A stretch of DNA of 64,000 nucleotides from CF-162 sp963667205 (GTDB lineage: Bacteria; Chloroflexota; Dehalococcoidia; SM23-28-2; RBG-16-64-32), in the NCBI GenBank assembly GCA_963667205.1, contig OY762959.1:1302001-1366000 (forward strand). Reading direction: 5' to 3'. The translations under genes were made by a program, and so were the position numbers. The number at the start of each line of letters is the position of its first letter. The stretch's first letter is position 1. The notes below the pieces were generated by a model, which had not been told where the DNA came from, made no database searches, and saw only the letters and a list, made by a program, of their open reading frames with translations. This document shows, in pieces, positions 8,762-16,222 of the stretch.

Positions 8762-9445
8762 CTAAGAACCCGTAGTGTCACGCGGTGCCAGGCACGCCGG
8801 ATCGTCATTCTTCACAGAGTTGACTCGCGCCGACACCGGAGTCGCGACGAGTAGATCGTCTCGAACGGGTCTAAGCAACTCCATCAGCGAGTCTGGAGAT
8901 TGGCGAGCGTATAGCCAGTCATCGACGGCGGCCTCTTCGAGTATGACCGGCATCCGATTATGGATTGGTCGGAGGAGCTCGTTCGGAGTGGTCGTGACAA
9001 TCGTAAACGTCCGTTCATTCTCAGTCGGAGACGGGCGCCACGAGTCGTAGAGGCCGGCGAACAAGATCAAACCGCCGTCGTTCCGATGGAACCAAATCGG
9101 TTGCCGGTTCTCCTTAGGGCCTGTCCATTCGAAGAAGCCGTCAGCCGGCACGACGCATCGCCGTTCTGCGAACGCCGCCCGAAATGATGGGAGCCGACGC
9201 ACGGTTTCGGCACGGGCGTTGATGTTCTTGAACGCCTGCTTGCGGTCTTTAATCCAGAAGTTGATCAGTCCCCATCTGGCCGGAAGCACCTCTCGATCCT
9301 CATACCTCGTCCGAACGATCCAGTGAGGATCGGCTGGCGCGATGTTGTGCCGAGGTCGGTAGTCGGTCAGCGACTCAACGGGGATACCGAGCTCCGCGGC
9401 AAGGAGTTCAGCCTTGCGGTATGTGAGCGTGAAACGACCGCACAT
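8762..9445 (-). CDS. SRAP (HMCES/YedK-type) abasic-site protein
   Basis: A 227-residue SOS response-associated protein that crosslinks to abasic sites in single-stranded DNA. The family hallmarks are all visible: Met1-Cys2 in MCGRFTL (Cys2 becomes the catalytic N-terminus), NINARAET, GFFEWTG and HNRMPVIL. The ATG at 9445 must be the start because Cys has to be residue 2; the frame is open to a TTG at 9448. No clear ribosome-binding site precedes it, so translation may be leaderless. Confidence 0.93.
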   Translation of the reverse strand: MCGRFTLTYRKAELLAAELGIPVESLTDYRPRHNIAPADPHWIVRTRYEDREVLPARWGLINFWIKDRKQAFKNINARAETVRRLPSFRAAFAERRCVVPADGFFEWTGPKENRQPIWFHRNDGGLILFAGLYDSWRPSPTENERTFTIVTTTPNELLRPIHNRMPVILEEAAVDDWLYARQSPDSLMELLRPVRDDLLVATPVSARVNSVKNDDPACLAPRDTTGS

Positions 9446-9763
9446 CAAGCGCGAGCGTACCAGACACGCGCCGCGTCGTCCTCGTCTGCGTCACTGTCGG
9501 CCCGAAACTTAATCCAATCGGGTGCGCGACAGCCTTAGCGATCCGACACCAACGTTCGTCCGAGGCTGATGCGCCCATTATCTTCTGAATCACTCCAGGA
9601 CTCTCGTATAGGCGCCTGGCGGGCTGAGACGTGAATCTGAGTGGGAAGGCGCTGCCGGCGACGGTGAGTGTGGCGAGTTCTTCTGTTTCGCCGTCAAGCG
9701 TTAGAGATGAGGCCGTTGTTCGGCCCGACGTGCGTGCCCCCATTCGCCCGCCATCTCCGTCTC
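9446..9763. other. Region without a recognised gene
   Basis: A 111-codon frame on the minus strand (9743 to 9408) covers most of this stretch and overlaps the SRAP start by 38 bases. Its translation (starting MGARTSGRTTASSLTLDGE) has no domain that I recognise and no good ribosome-binding site. It could be a hypothetical gene or chance. Confidence 0.3.
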
Positions 9764-10546
9764 CTATCCGTTGATTGAGCAGTTGGGCCGGACCGCCCGC
9801 TCGAGATCGCTCAAGACCTCATACGTGTAGCCGGTGAGCGCATCCCAAAGACCAGGGCCACTCTGCGTAACCGCATCAGTCCCAGCGATCTGACCCACGA
9901 ACTCCTCGTTGAAGTCGATCGCATCACCAAACACCAGTCGCACGTCCTTGCCCCAGCGTGGCACCCTTGCACCGATGGGGAGTACCTCCCGCATGCCGTA
10001 GTGATAAAACGGAAGACCGATGGGATTCGTCTCCGCGATCAGACGGCCAACACCCGGCTTGAACTCTTCGTTAAGAAGGCCGTCCTCCCGCCTCGTCCGC
10101 CCCCCCTCTGGGAAGATGTGCACCCAGTCGCCCTCTTTAAGCCGGTCGCGCAGAAAGTCGAACCCCGGTTGATCGAACCCGGCGCCCCTCGCCACCGGCA
10201 CGCCCTTCCCAGAGCTGAACACGAACGCCGTCGGCCGCGTGCTGAAGAAGTTCAGAGCGTCGGTCGCCACCCACCGGATCTCGTCGTGGTTTCCCAGTGG
10301 GAAGTTAGAGGGAAGCAGCGGATCGTCGAACAGCGCCGTGTGATTGCTGAACGTCAGTAGACTGCGGCCTCCCCGTTCTCTCAGCGCCTCAAACTTCTCG
10401 GCCCCTTGGATCTCCAACGAGTTCATCTTCGTCATGATGAACTTCGAAAGGTTGATGCAGATGAACGCCATCGTCCGGTTCACCAGGTTATTCTTCGCCG
10501 GGCGCCAGCGGGCCAGCGCCTCTTCTTCTCTGCGGGTCAGCGCCAT
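9764..10546 (-). CDS. Tafazzin-like 1-acyl-glycerophosphate acyltransferase
   Basis: A 260-residue membrane-associated acyltransferase of the PlsC superfamily. Motif I is NHTALFDDP near residue 68; further conserved blocks are GKGVPVARGAGFDQPG, GDWVHIFPEGGRTR and GVGRLIAE followed by PFYHYGMREVLP. The order and wording of these blocks resemble tafazzin, the monolysocardiolipin transacylase, more than ordinary PlsC. GGAGG lies 7 bases before the ATG. A role in cardiolipin or phospholipid remodelling is inferred. Confidence 0.85.
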   Translation of the reverse strand: MALTRREEEALARWRPAKNNLVNRTMAFICINLSKFIMTKMNSLEIQGAEKFEALRERGGRSLLTFSNHTALFDDPLLPSNFPLGNHDEIRWVATDALNFFSTRPTAFVFSSGKGVPVARGAGFDQPGFDFLRDRLKEGDWVHIFPEGGRTRREDGLLNEEFKPGVGRLIAETNPIGLPFYHYGMREVLPIGARVPRWGKDVRLVFGDAIDFNEEFVGQIAGTDAVTQSGPGLWDALTGYTYEVLSDLERAVRPNCSING

Positions 10547-10745
10547 ACGTCATCCTCCAGCGCCCATACTACGCCGGGACGAAACAAGTTGTTCGATTCG
10601 GGACTACCAGACGTAACGACAAAGCAAAGCGCTTAGCTTCCTGCGGCGCTGTGGGGGCTCAAAACTCCTCCACATCCTGCTGAAGGCGCGCCTCTACCCC
10701 AGATTAAGTTGACTTTGCGCCCCAGTTGAGTGAGTGATGTAACCG

Positions 10746-11162
10746 ATGGTAAGCGAGTCACTCCAGTCACTGACGTCCCTCTACATCACGTCCTGCGGTA
10801 TTGAGGGCAAGTCGCCAGACACAGTCCGGTCCTACACCGAGACGCTCAAGCTCTTCATGCGGACAATCGAGCGCTTGGGCCTACCTGACGACCCGGACCT
10901 CTTCCGGCCCGCTGACGTCTACGAGTTCCTCGGCCACATCGGGAGTACCGGAGTCACTGCCATCACCCAGTGGAGACGCCAGCGAGAAACACGTGCCTTC
11001 TTCTCCTGGCTCTTACGCCACGACTACATCTCGTCCAACCCATTCATGAAGGTCAAGAACATCAAGGTCCCGCAGAAGATCGTCCAGCCGTTTACCGCGG
11101 ACGATATACAGCGGCTCCTCAGCTACTGTGACGCCGGCACCCGGAAGGGGGCTCGAAACCAA
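10746..11162 (+). pseudogene. Tyrosine recombinase (phage-type integrase), truncated by IS6 element
   Basis: The frame opens with a SAM-like core-binding domain (SLYITSCGIEGKSPDTVRSY, RQRETRAFFSWL, NPFMKVKNIKVPQKI) and enters the catalytic domain at PFTADDIQRLLSYCD. It is cut at 11162 by the left inverted repeat of the IS6-family element; the last codons up to 11228 come from the IS. All catalytic residues (R, K, HxxR, Y) lie beyond the break and are missing. It may be the remnant of the integrase of a former island. Confidence 0.85.
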
Positions 11163-12109
11163 GGTTCTGTCAGAACTCAGGGCGCCAATTGCGCGGAAAT
11201 GATCCTCAGCTCCTGTAATCCCAACTGATCACGCCGCTGCCATCTCCGTCGTCAACGCCTGCCACCGCGCTAGGAAGACTCTACGCCTCTCCGACAGCGA
11301 TACTGGCTCACCAGGACGCGGGCGAATGCGCAGGTACGGACGCAGCTCATCGAACGCCGAGCAGAAGCGCTTTGCCGACTCCATACACCCGAACCCAAGC
11401 ATGGGATAGTAGCGCTGTTTGATGGCTCGATGGTCCTGCTCGATACGGTTGTTCAGGTACCGGCTCTGCCGATGCAAGACCTTCCGTCCGAGTATCCACC
11501 GGATTGCCTTCCTGTAGGCGGGATGCTGGTCAGTGGTGAGACGCAACGGCTTGTGCATAGCGATGTCGGCCAGCCGACGCAGAAAGAGGCGAGCAGCTGA
11601 CCTGTCCCGCTGCTCGCTCAGCATCGAGTCCAGGAGATTGCCGTCCCGGTCGATCGCGCAGTACAGATAACGCCAGTGACCGCCTACCTTCACGTAGGTC
11701 TCATCGAGGGACCATGAGCGGCCTGCCGTGCCACGGCGCCGGGTACGCAACCGTTCGCCTAGTAGAGGGGCAAACCGGAACTCCCAGGCCCGTACAGTCT
11801 CGTGCGTGACCTCATAGCCTCGCTGAACGAGCAGCTCGGCGACGTCGCGGAACCCAAGCTTGTAGCGCAGCCGCCAGAGGACCGCCAACAGGACGATGTC
11901 GGTGGGGAACTGGAGATCATTGAAGGGCGTGCCAGTGCGCTCGCTGAAGCGGCGGCGACAGGACTTACACGAGAACCTGCGGTAGCCCAGGGTGGTGCCG
12001 TGCTTCCGCCTGCTGGTTGCTGTTGATCGGCAATGCGGGCAATCCATGGGTAAGCTCCTCATCTAGACTGAGACGAGCTTACCCCCGAGCCCTGAGATCT
12101 GACAGAGCC
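11163..12109 (-). mobile_element. IS6-family insertion sequence
   Basis: A 947-bp element with terminal repeats GGTTCTGTCAGAACTCAGGG at 11163 and, read from the other end at 12109, GGCTCTGTCAGATCTCAGGG (18 of 20 identical). It carries one intact transposase. The flanking bases (ending CGAAACCAA on the left, GCCATCCT on the right) are not an 8-bp duplication. That fits IS6-type replicative transposition followed by an adjacent deletion; the rest of the integrase is gone. Confidence 0.9.
11229..12047 (-). CDS. IS6-family transposase (DDE)
   Basis: A 272-residue intact transposase. An N-terminal zinc ribbon (MDCPHC ... CKSCRRRF) is followed by the helix-turn-helix region and the DDE catalytic triad: Asp in SLDETYVKV, Asp in LTTDQHPAYRKA and Glu in NNRIEQDHRAIK. 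The domain order and size fit IS6/IS26-like enzymes. GAGGAG sits 7 bases before the ATG at 12047; the frame is open to 12062. It is probably still active, unlike the other IS in this window. Confidence 0.92.
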   Translation of the reverse strand: MDCPHCRSTATSRRKHGTTLGYRRFSCKSCRRRFSERTGTPFNDLQFPTDIVLLAVLWRLRYKLGFRDVAELLVQRGYEVTHETVRAWEFRFAPLLGERLRTRRRGTAGRSWSLDETYVKVGGHWRYLYCAIDRDGNLLDSMLSEQRDRSAARLFLRRLADIAMHKPLRLTTDQHPAYRKAIRWILGRKVLHRQSRYLNNRIEQDHRAIKQRYYPMLGFGCMESAKRFCSAFDELRPYLRIRPRPGEPVSLSERRRVFLARWQALTTEMAAA

Positions 12110-12156
12110 GCCATCCTCAGTCACCTTTAGGAGTAGCTAGCTTGTCCGCTGATACG

Positions 12157-12576
12157 CTAGTCCGCCCGGCGAAACCGCGGCAAGACCATGTCCTCGACGG
12201 ACTCCCAGACAAGCTCGACCGGCATTCCGATCTCGAGTTCGTCCTCTTCGACGTCGACGAGGTTGCTGATCATCCGCACGCCTTCAACGCCGTCCAACTC
12301 GACGACAACCACGTTATAGGGGCCGCGGCCAGCCAACGCCGGCTCGACGATGTGATGAACGACGGTGTAGGTAAAAACGCGCCCGCGCCCGGGCACAAGC
12401 TCCCAATTGAACTCCGGGGACGTGCATTCGCGGCAGAGCGGCATCGGCGGAAACCGCCAGGCGCGGCAGGCCGCGCAGCGCTGGAACCTGAACTCCCGGC
12501 GCTTGCATGCCTCCCAGAACTCTGCGTCATCGGTTGTCGGTTCAGGCAGAGGAGACCCAACGGGGAGATACGGCAC
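12157..12576 (-). CDS. Zn-ribbon OB-fold protein (DUF35)
   Basis: A 139-residue partner protein for thiolase-fold enzymes. The zinc ribbon is C-A-A-C (RCAACRAW) and C-R-E-C (LCRECTSP), followed by an OB fold with GRGRVFTYTVVHH and NVVVVELDGVEG. It starts with GTG after AGGAGG. A regulon operator lies 35 bp upstream. No thiolase adjoins it; its partner could be one of the thiolase-fold proteins further along, perhaps 29131-30327, which lacks its own DUF35. Confidence 0.88.
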   Translation of the reverse strand: MPYLPVGSPLPEPTTDDAEFWEACKRREFRFQRCAACRAWRFPPMPLCRECTSPEFNWELVPGRGRVFTYTVVHHIVEPALAGRGPYNVVVVELDGVEGVRMISNLVDVEEDELEIGMPVELVWESVEDMVLPRFRRAD

Positions 12577-12601
12577 TACTATCCTCCTGGCGCGCTGCCG
12601 A

Positions 12602-12618
12602 TAGAGCGAGCGCTCGCG
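12602..12618. promoter_or_regulatory. Palindromic operator, site A
   Basis: TAGAGCGAGCGCTCGCG contains the perfect 12-bp palindrome GCGAGCGCTCGC at 12606-12617. It lies about 35 bp upstream of the GTG of the DUF35 gene. The 14-mer TAGAGCGAGCGCTC recurs exactly at 20206, 27961 and 34914, also just upstream of genes. It is inferred to be bound by the TetR protein at 36919. Confidence 0.75.
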
Positions 12619-12648
12619 TTCCGATTACAGTACAGTCAGCCCCGCCTG

Positions 12649-12795
12649 TCAAGATCCATTGTCCAGCAGAGCCGCAATGATTTCGTCCAGCGCCGCTTCA
12701 GCCTTGGCCTTCATCTCCTCGTCCGTAGCGTCCTGAATTGGATGCGGTACGAAGACACGCCGCACCTCCGCCAGACCAAGAGCATCCGCAGCTCG
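12649..12795 (-). pseudogene. C-terminal fragment of a UGSC-family-like protein
   Basis: Reading leftward to a TGA at 12649, the frame gives ADALGLAEVRRVFVPHPIQD, then ATDEEMKAKAEAALDEIIAA, which resembles the C-terminus of UGSC-family (seleno)proteins as I remember them. Upstream the homology ends near 12795, where a CaiB fragment begins on the other strand. No start codon remains. The family identification is moderate; the fragment status is clear. Confidence 0.5.
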
Positions 12796-13394
12796 GCGCC
12801 ACGCTGCTCGCTACGTCCGACACTATCGTTGACGCCGCCGGGTCCTGCATCTGGCCGAGATCGATCGATTCCCGGCAGCTCGGGTACGGCCCCCTCGCCT
12901 GCCTCTATCAGACCGCAGACGGCTGGGTGTGCTTGATGGCTGAAGGCGCGAAGCAAGCTGTCGCGGACGCGTAAGAGATTGCAGACCCGCCGCCGGATGA
13001 CGTCGAGTTCTCTGGACTGATTGGGGAGCGCTTCTTGCGTCAGTCTAGCTCACGCCTCGTAGACGTCCTGCGCGAGCACGGAGTGCCTTGCGAGATCGCC
13101 TCGCAGAGAGGCCTGAGCGAGCAGCTGGATTCCGGAGTCTGGGACGATAAACTGCTGAAATACGATCACCCGCGCTGGGGGCGCGTTCGCACCATCGCGC
13201 CTCCTTTGCGGCTGTCACTTACGCCTTGCGTCTTCCACGGCGCGGCGCCCGCTGTTGGGCAAGATACTGAGGACATACTACTTGCGACGGCCTACGGGGC
13301 TGACGAGATTCATGACCTGGCCAAACGAGGAACGATCTGCCAGCTGCACCGCCAGATTAGGAGCACTATGTTAGACGCGACTCGCTTGTCGTAG
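12796..13394 (+). pseudogene. CaiB/BaiF CoA-transferase, 5'-truncated and nonsense-interrupted
   Basis: One reading frame encodes the C-terminal third of a CaiB/BaiF protein: DSRQLGYGPLACLYQTADGW, then a TAA at 12972, then continuing in frame EIADPPPDDVEFSGL, REHGVPCE, YDHPRWGRVR and GQDTEDILLATAYGADEI. The N-terminal two thirds, including the catalytic Asp region, are missing, cut near 12796 at the junction with a minus-strand fragment. It ends 24 bp before an intact hydrolase gene. Confidence 0.8.
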
Positions 13395-13417
13395 TCGCGG
13401 AGGAAACGGAGCGAAAA

Positions 13418-14326
13418 ATGAATGATCAACTTGCTGGCTTGAAAATGGCACTGGACGCAGCGAAAATGCACGTCGACGACCTCGTGTTGCCAGCAGATAA
13501 CTTTGTGGATCTCCGTGGGCTGCAATTCCACTACCTCGAGTGGGGCGACGCCGAGGCGCCTCCGATCATCTTCCTGCACGGCGGCGGGCTGACGGCCCAC
13601 ACCTGGGACCTAGTCTGCGCCGCTCTAGCCTCGAAGTTCCGCTGCATGGCGCTGGATCAGAGGGGTCATGGCGACACGGACTGGGCGCCCGACCTGGACT
13701 ATTCGATCGCGACGCACGCCGCCGACACAGAGCGCTTCACCGAAGCCATGGGGCTCGATCGCTTTGCTCTTGTTGGGATGTCCCTGGGCGGCCTCAACGC
13801 GATCCACTACGCTTCCCGACACGCACTTCGCTTGTCCCACCTGGTACTGGTGGACGTCGGTCCCGCCGCCCAGCTGACTGGCGCTAAGCGAATCACCGAC
13901 TTTATGTCACTACCTTCCGAGCATGATTCCGTGGAAGACTTCGTTGATCGAGCGATGCGGTTCAATCCGCGCCGGGACCCGCAGCTGCTGCGGAGAAGCC
14001 TCGTTCACAACCTGCGGCAGTTACCGAGCGGCAGGTGGACCTGGAAGTACGATCAGCGGCACATCAGAAGCCTCGAGATAGAGCGCTTCATCGAAGAGCA
14101 GTCCAGCCTCTGGGAGATCATCCCCTCGATCAATTGCCCTACCCTCGTGGTGCGCGGCGGCGAGAGCGACGTCTTCTCCGATTCCGACGCGGAGAAGCTC
14201 GCGGAATCGCTGCCGGATGCTAGATGGATTCGCATCACAGGCGCCGGCCACACGGTTCAGGGTGACAAGCCGCGCGACCTGAGCCTGGCGCTCGAGGAGT
14301 TTTTGAGCACGGAGGCGGGTGGATAA
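13418..14326 (+). CDS. Alpha/beta-fold hydrolase
   Basis: A 302-residue hydrolase. It has the oxyanion strand FLHGGG, the nucleophile elbow GMSLGG (Ser), an acid region GGESDVFSD (Asp) and the catalytic His in GAGHTVQGDKP, with LDQRGHGDTDW between. A GGAGG site lies upstream of the ATG. It stands on the plus strand beside CaiB debris. It may hydrolyse esters or C-C bonds of pathway intermediates; the substrate is unknown. Confidence 0.85.
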   Translation: MNDQLAGLKMALDAAKMHVDDLVLPADNFVDLRGLQFHYLEWGDAEAPPIIFLHGGGLTAHTWDLVCAALASKFRCMALDQRGHGDTDWAPDLDYSIATHAADTERFTEAMGLDRFALVGMSLGGLNAIHYASRHALRLSHLVLVDVGPAAQLTGAKRITDFMSLPSEHDSVEDFVDRAMRFNPRRDPQLLRRSLVHNLRQLPSGRWTWKYDQRHIRSLEIERFIEEQSSLWEIIPSINCPTLVVRGGESDVFSDSDAEKLAESLPDARWIRITGAGHTVQGDKPRDLSLALEEFLSTEAGG

Positions 14327-14328
14327 TC

Positions 14329-14433
14329 ATGAAGACGGTGGCCTCGGCTTGCCGTCATTGTCCGGCTCTTTGCGGGATCATCAGCAACTGTCCTCGTGGA
14401 CGATTGCACCCGCTGCGGCGTTGTAAGCCTTAA
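14329..14433 (+). pseudogene. Molybdopterin oxidoreductase N-terminal stub
   Basis: The ATG at 14329, 2 bases after the hydrolase stop, opens MKTVASACRHCPALCGII, which matches the N-terminal Cx2Cx3C iron-sulfur motif of the bis-MGD molybdoenzyme family. After about 18 residues the match ends, and the frame stops at 14431. About 145 bp of unassigned sequence follow to 14578. With the mobB stub at 39927 it hints that a molybdoenzyme once belonged to this locus. Confidence 0.5.
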
Positions 14434-14578
14434 CACGCCTTGGGTAAGCTGCTCACTGAGGACGCGAGCGCCCCGAACGTAAACCGCCTAACGAGAGCGA
14501 GTACGACGAAGTAACAGGGATGCCGCAGTTGGCGGCGATAAGGATCACATTGACGCTCGAGTCGTCCCTATCGCCGGC

Positions 14579-16207
14579 CTAGGCGCGTCCGACAGACTCC
14601 CCGTCACTAGGCTCTTGGTCACCACCAAGCAAGGCCGCCGCCTGTTTCCTGAGAGCCATTTTATCGGTCTTGCCTACCCCCGTCCTCGGTAGGGCGTCGA
14701 CGAATTCGATACGGTCCGGGATCCACCATTTGGCAACGAGCGACTCTAGGAAGCTGCGAAGAGCCTCCACGCTGACGTCATGCGCGTCGCGGGCAACGAT
14801 CCAGGCCAGTGGTCTTTCACCCCATTTCTCATCGGGGATGGCAACTACGGCAGCTTGCACCACCGCTGGATGCGTCATCAGCGCCTGCTCCAGATCCACG
14901 GAGCTGATCCATTCGCCACCACTCTTAATCAGATCTTTTTTGCGGTCCCTGATCTCGAGATAGCCATATTCATCTATTGTTGCGATGTCGCCCGTCCTGA
15001 GCCAGCCGTACCAGAAGGAATCAGGGCTCGCATCTCGGTAATACGTGCTGGCTACCCAGGGCCCTCTGACAACAAGTTCGCCGCTGCGGTCGCTGTCTGG
15101 AGAGATCTCTTCGCCCTGCTCGTCGATTAGCTTCCACTCAAGGCCGGGGAGAAGCGTCCCCTGCTTCGTCTTCTGTGCATGGCGGTCTGCGGCGGGCCAG
15201 GCATCCATCTCCAGGCGCAGACGGCCGAACGTGCCCATCGGAGACATCTCTGTCATTCCCCAACCCTGGAAGACGGGCACACCGAGGTCTTCCTCGAAGC
15301 GCCGCACCAGTTCCGCCGAAGGCGGCGAGCCTCCGAGCACCAGCGCCCTCAGCGAGCTCACGTCGCCGCCGTTGCTCTCGAGGTGGCCGAGCAGGTCCTG
15401 GGCGACGGTAGGCACCATTCCCACGTAGGTCACACGCTCTCGCTCGATGATGCGGGCGATCGCTTCTGGCGTGGGCTGGACACCGGGGAAGACCTGCCGC
15501 GCGCCGCACATCGCAGCAGCGTACGGAATCCCCCAGGCGTTGGCATGGAACATGGGTACGACGTGCAGAATTGTGTCACGCTCGGAGATCGCGTGGCCGT
15601 CCGCGAGGCAGGCGGCGAAGTTATGCAGGAAGAGCTGGCGGTGGGAGTAGGCGACTCCTTTCGGGCGGCCTGTTGTGCCCGACGTGTAACAGAGCGCGGC
15701 TGTTTCCTCTTCGTCTAGGGCGGGGTACTCCGCGAACGGTGGTGCCTGTGCGACCTCTCGCTCATAGACGTTATAGGCGCCCTCAGATGGCTCGTCGGAC
15801 ATCACGACGACATGCTTGAGCTGCTTCAGGTCAGGGAGGACGTGGTCTATCGCCGGCAGTAGCACGTCGTCGACGAACAAGGCCTTGTCCTCGGCGTGAC
15901 CGAGGATGTAGGAGATGTCGCCTGGAGCCAGGCGGATGTTGATCGTGTGTAACACGGCGCCGATCGCGGGAACCGCGAAATACAGCTCCAAGTGCCGGTG
16001 GTGATTCCAGGCGAACGTTGCGACGCGATCGCCGCGGTCAACTCCAATCGATTTGAGATATCCGGCCAGCCTGGTGACACGCGTGTAGAAGTCACCGTAT
16101 GTATAAGTCCGGAAAGCGCCTGTGTAGCGAGAGACGATTCCCCGGCGCTCGCGGAAGTCACGCACGCGGCGCAGGAAGCTTGTCAGAGTCAGCTGGTACT
16201 CGACCAT
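14579..16207 (-). CDS. Acyl-CoA synthetase (AMP-forming)
   Basis: A 542-residue ANL-superfamily ligase that activates a carboxylic acid to its CoA thioester. The P-loop YTSGTTGRPKGVAYSH lies near residue 172; later motifs are GWGMTEMSP, the adenylate-contacting YGWLRTGD and RDRKKDLIKSGGEWIS, with the C-terminal Lys in RTGVGKTDKMAL. It resembles medium/long-chain fatty acid ligases. It is 15 bp downstream of the HpaB-like gene and likely in one unit with it and the 18627 hydrolase under operator B. It would supply the CoA ester for the CoA-transferases and thiolases. Confidence 0.93.
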   Translation of the reverse strand: MVEYQLTLTSFLRRVRDFRERRGIVSRYTGAFRTYTYGDFYTRVTRLAGYLKSIGVDRGDRVATFAWNHHRHLELYFAVPAIGAVLHTINIRLAPGDISYILGHAEDKALFVDDVLLPAIDHVLPDLKQLKHVVVMSDEPSEGAYNVYEREVAQAPPFAEYPALDEEETAALCYTSGTTGRPKGVAYSHRQLFLHNFAACLADGHAISERDTILHVVPMFHANAWGIPYAAAMCGARQVFPGVQPTPEAIARIIERERVTYVGMVPTVAQDLLGHLESNGGDVSSLRALVLGGSPPSAELVRRFEEDLGVPVFQGWGMTEMSPMGTFGRLRLEMDAWPAADRHAQKTKQGTLLPGLEWKLIDEQGEEISPDSDRSGELVVRGPWVASTYYRDASPDSFWYGWLRTGDIATIDEYGYLEIRDRKKDLIKSGGEWISSVDLEQALMTHPAVVQAAVVAIPDEKWGERPLAWIVARDAHDVSVEALRSFLESLVAKWWIPDRIEFVDALPRTGVGKTDKMALRKQAAALLGGDQEPSDGESVGRA

Positions 16208-16222
16208 CGCTAGCTCTGCCGA

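Noticed and set aside
9408..9743. A 111-codon minus-strand gene upstream of SRAP
   Set aside because: It overlaps the SRAP start, has no ribosome-binding site and no recognisable domain; it is kept only as part of the unassigned region.
12142..12936. A 264-codon plus-strand open frame
   Set aside because: It is antisense to the DUF35 gene and runs over the operator and the UGSC-like fragment; the minus-strand reading is clearly the real one.
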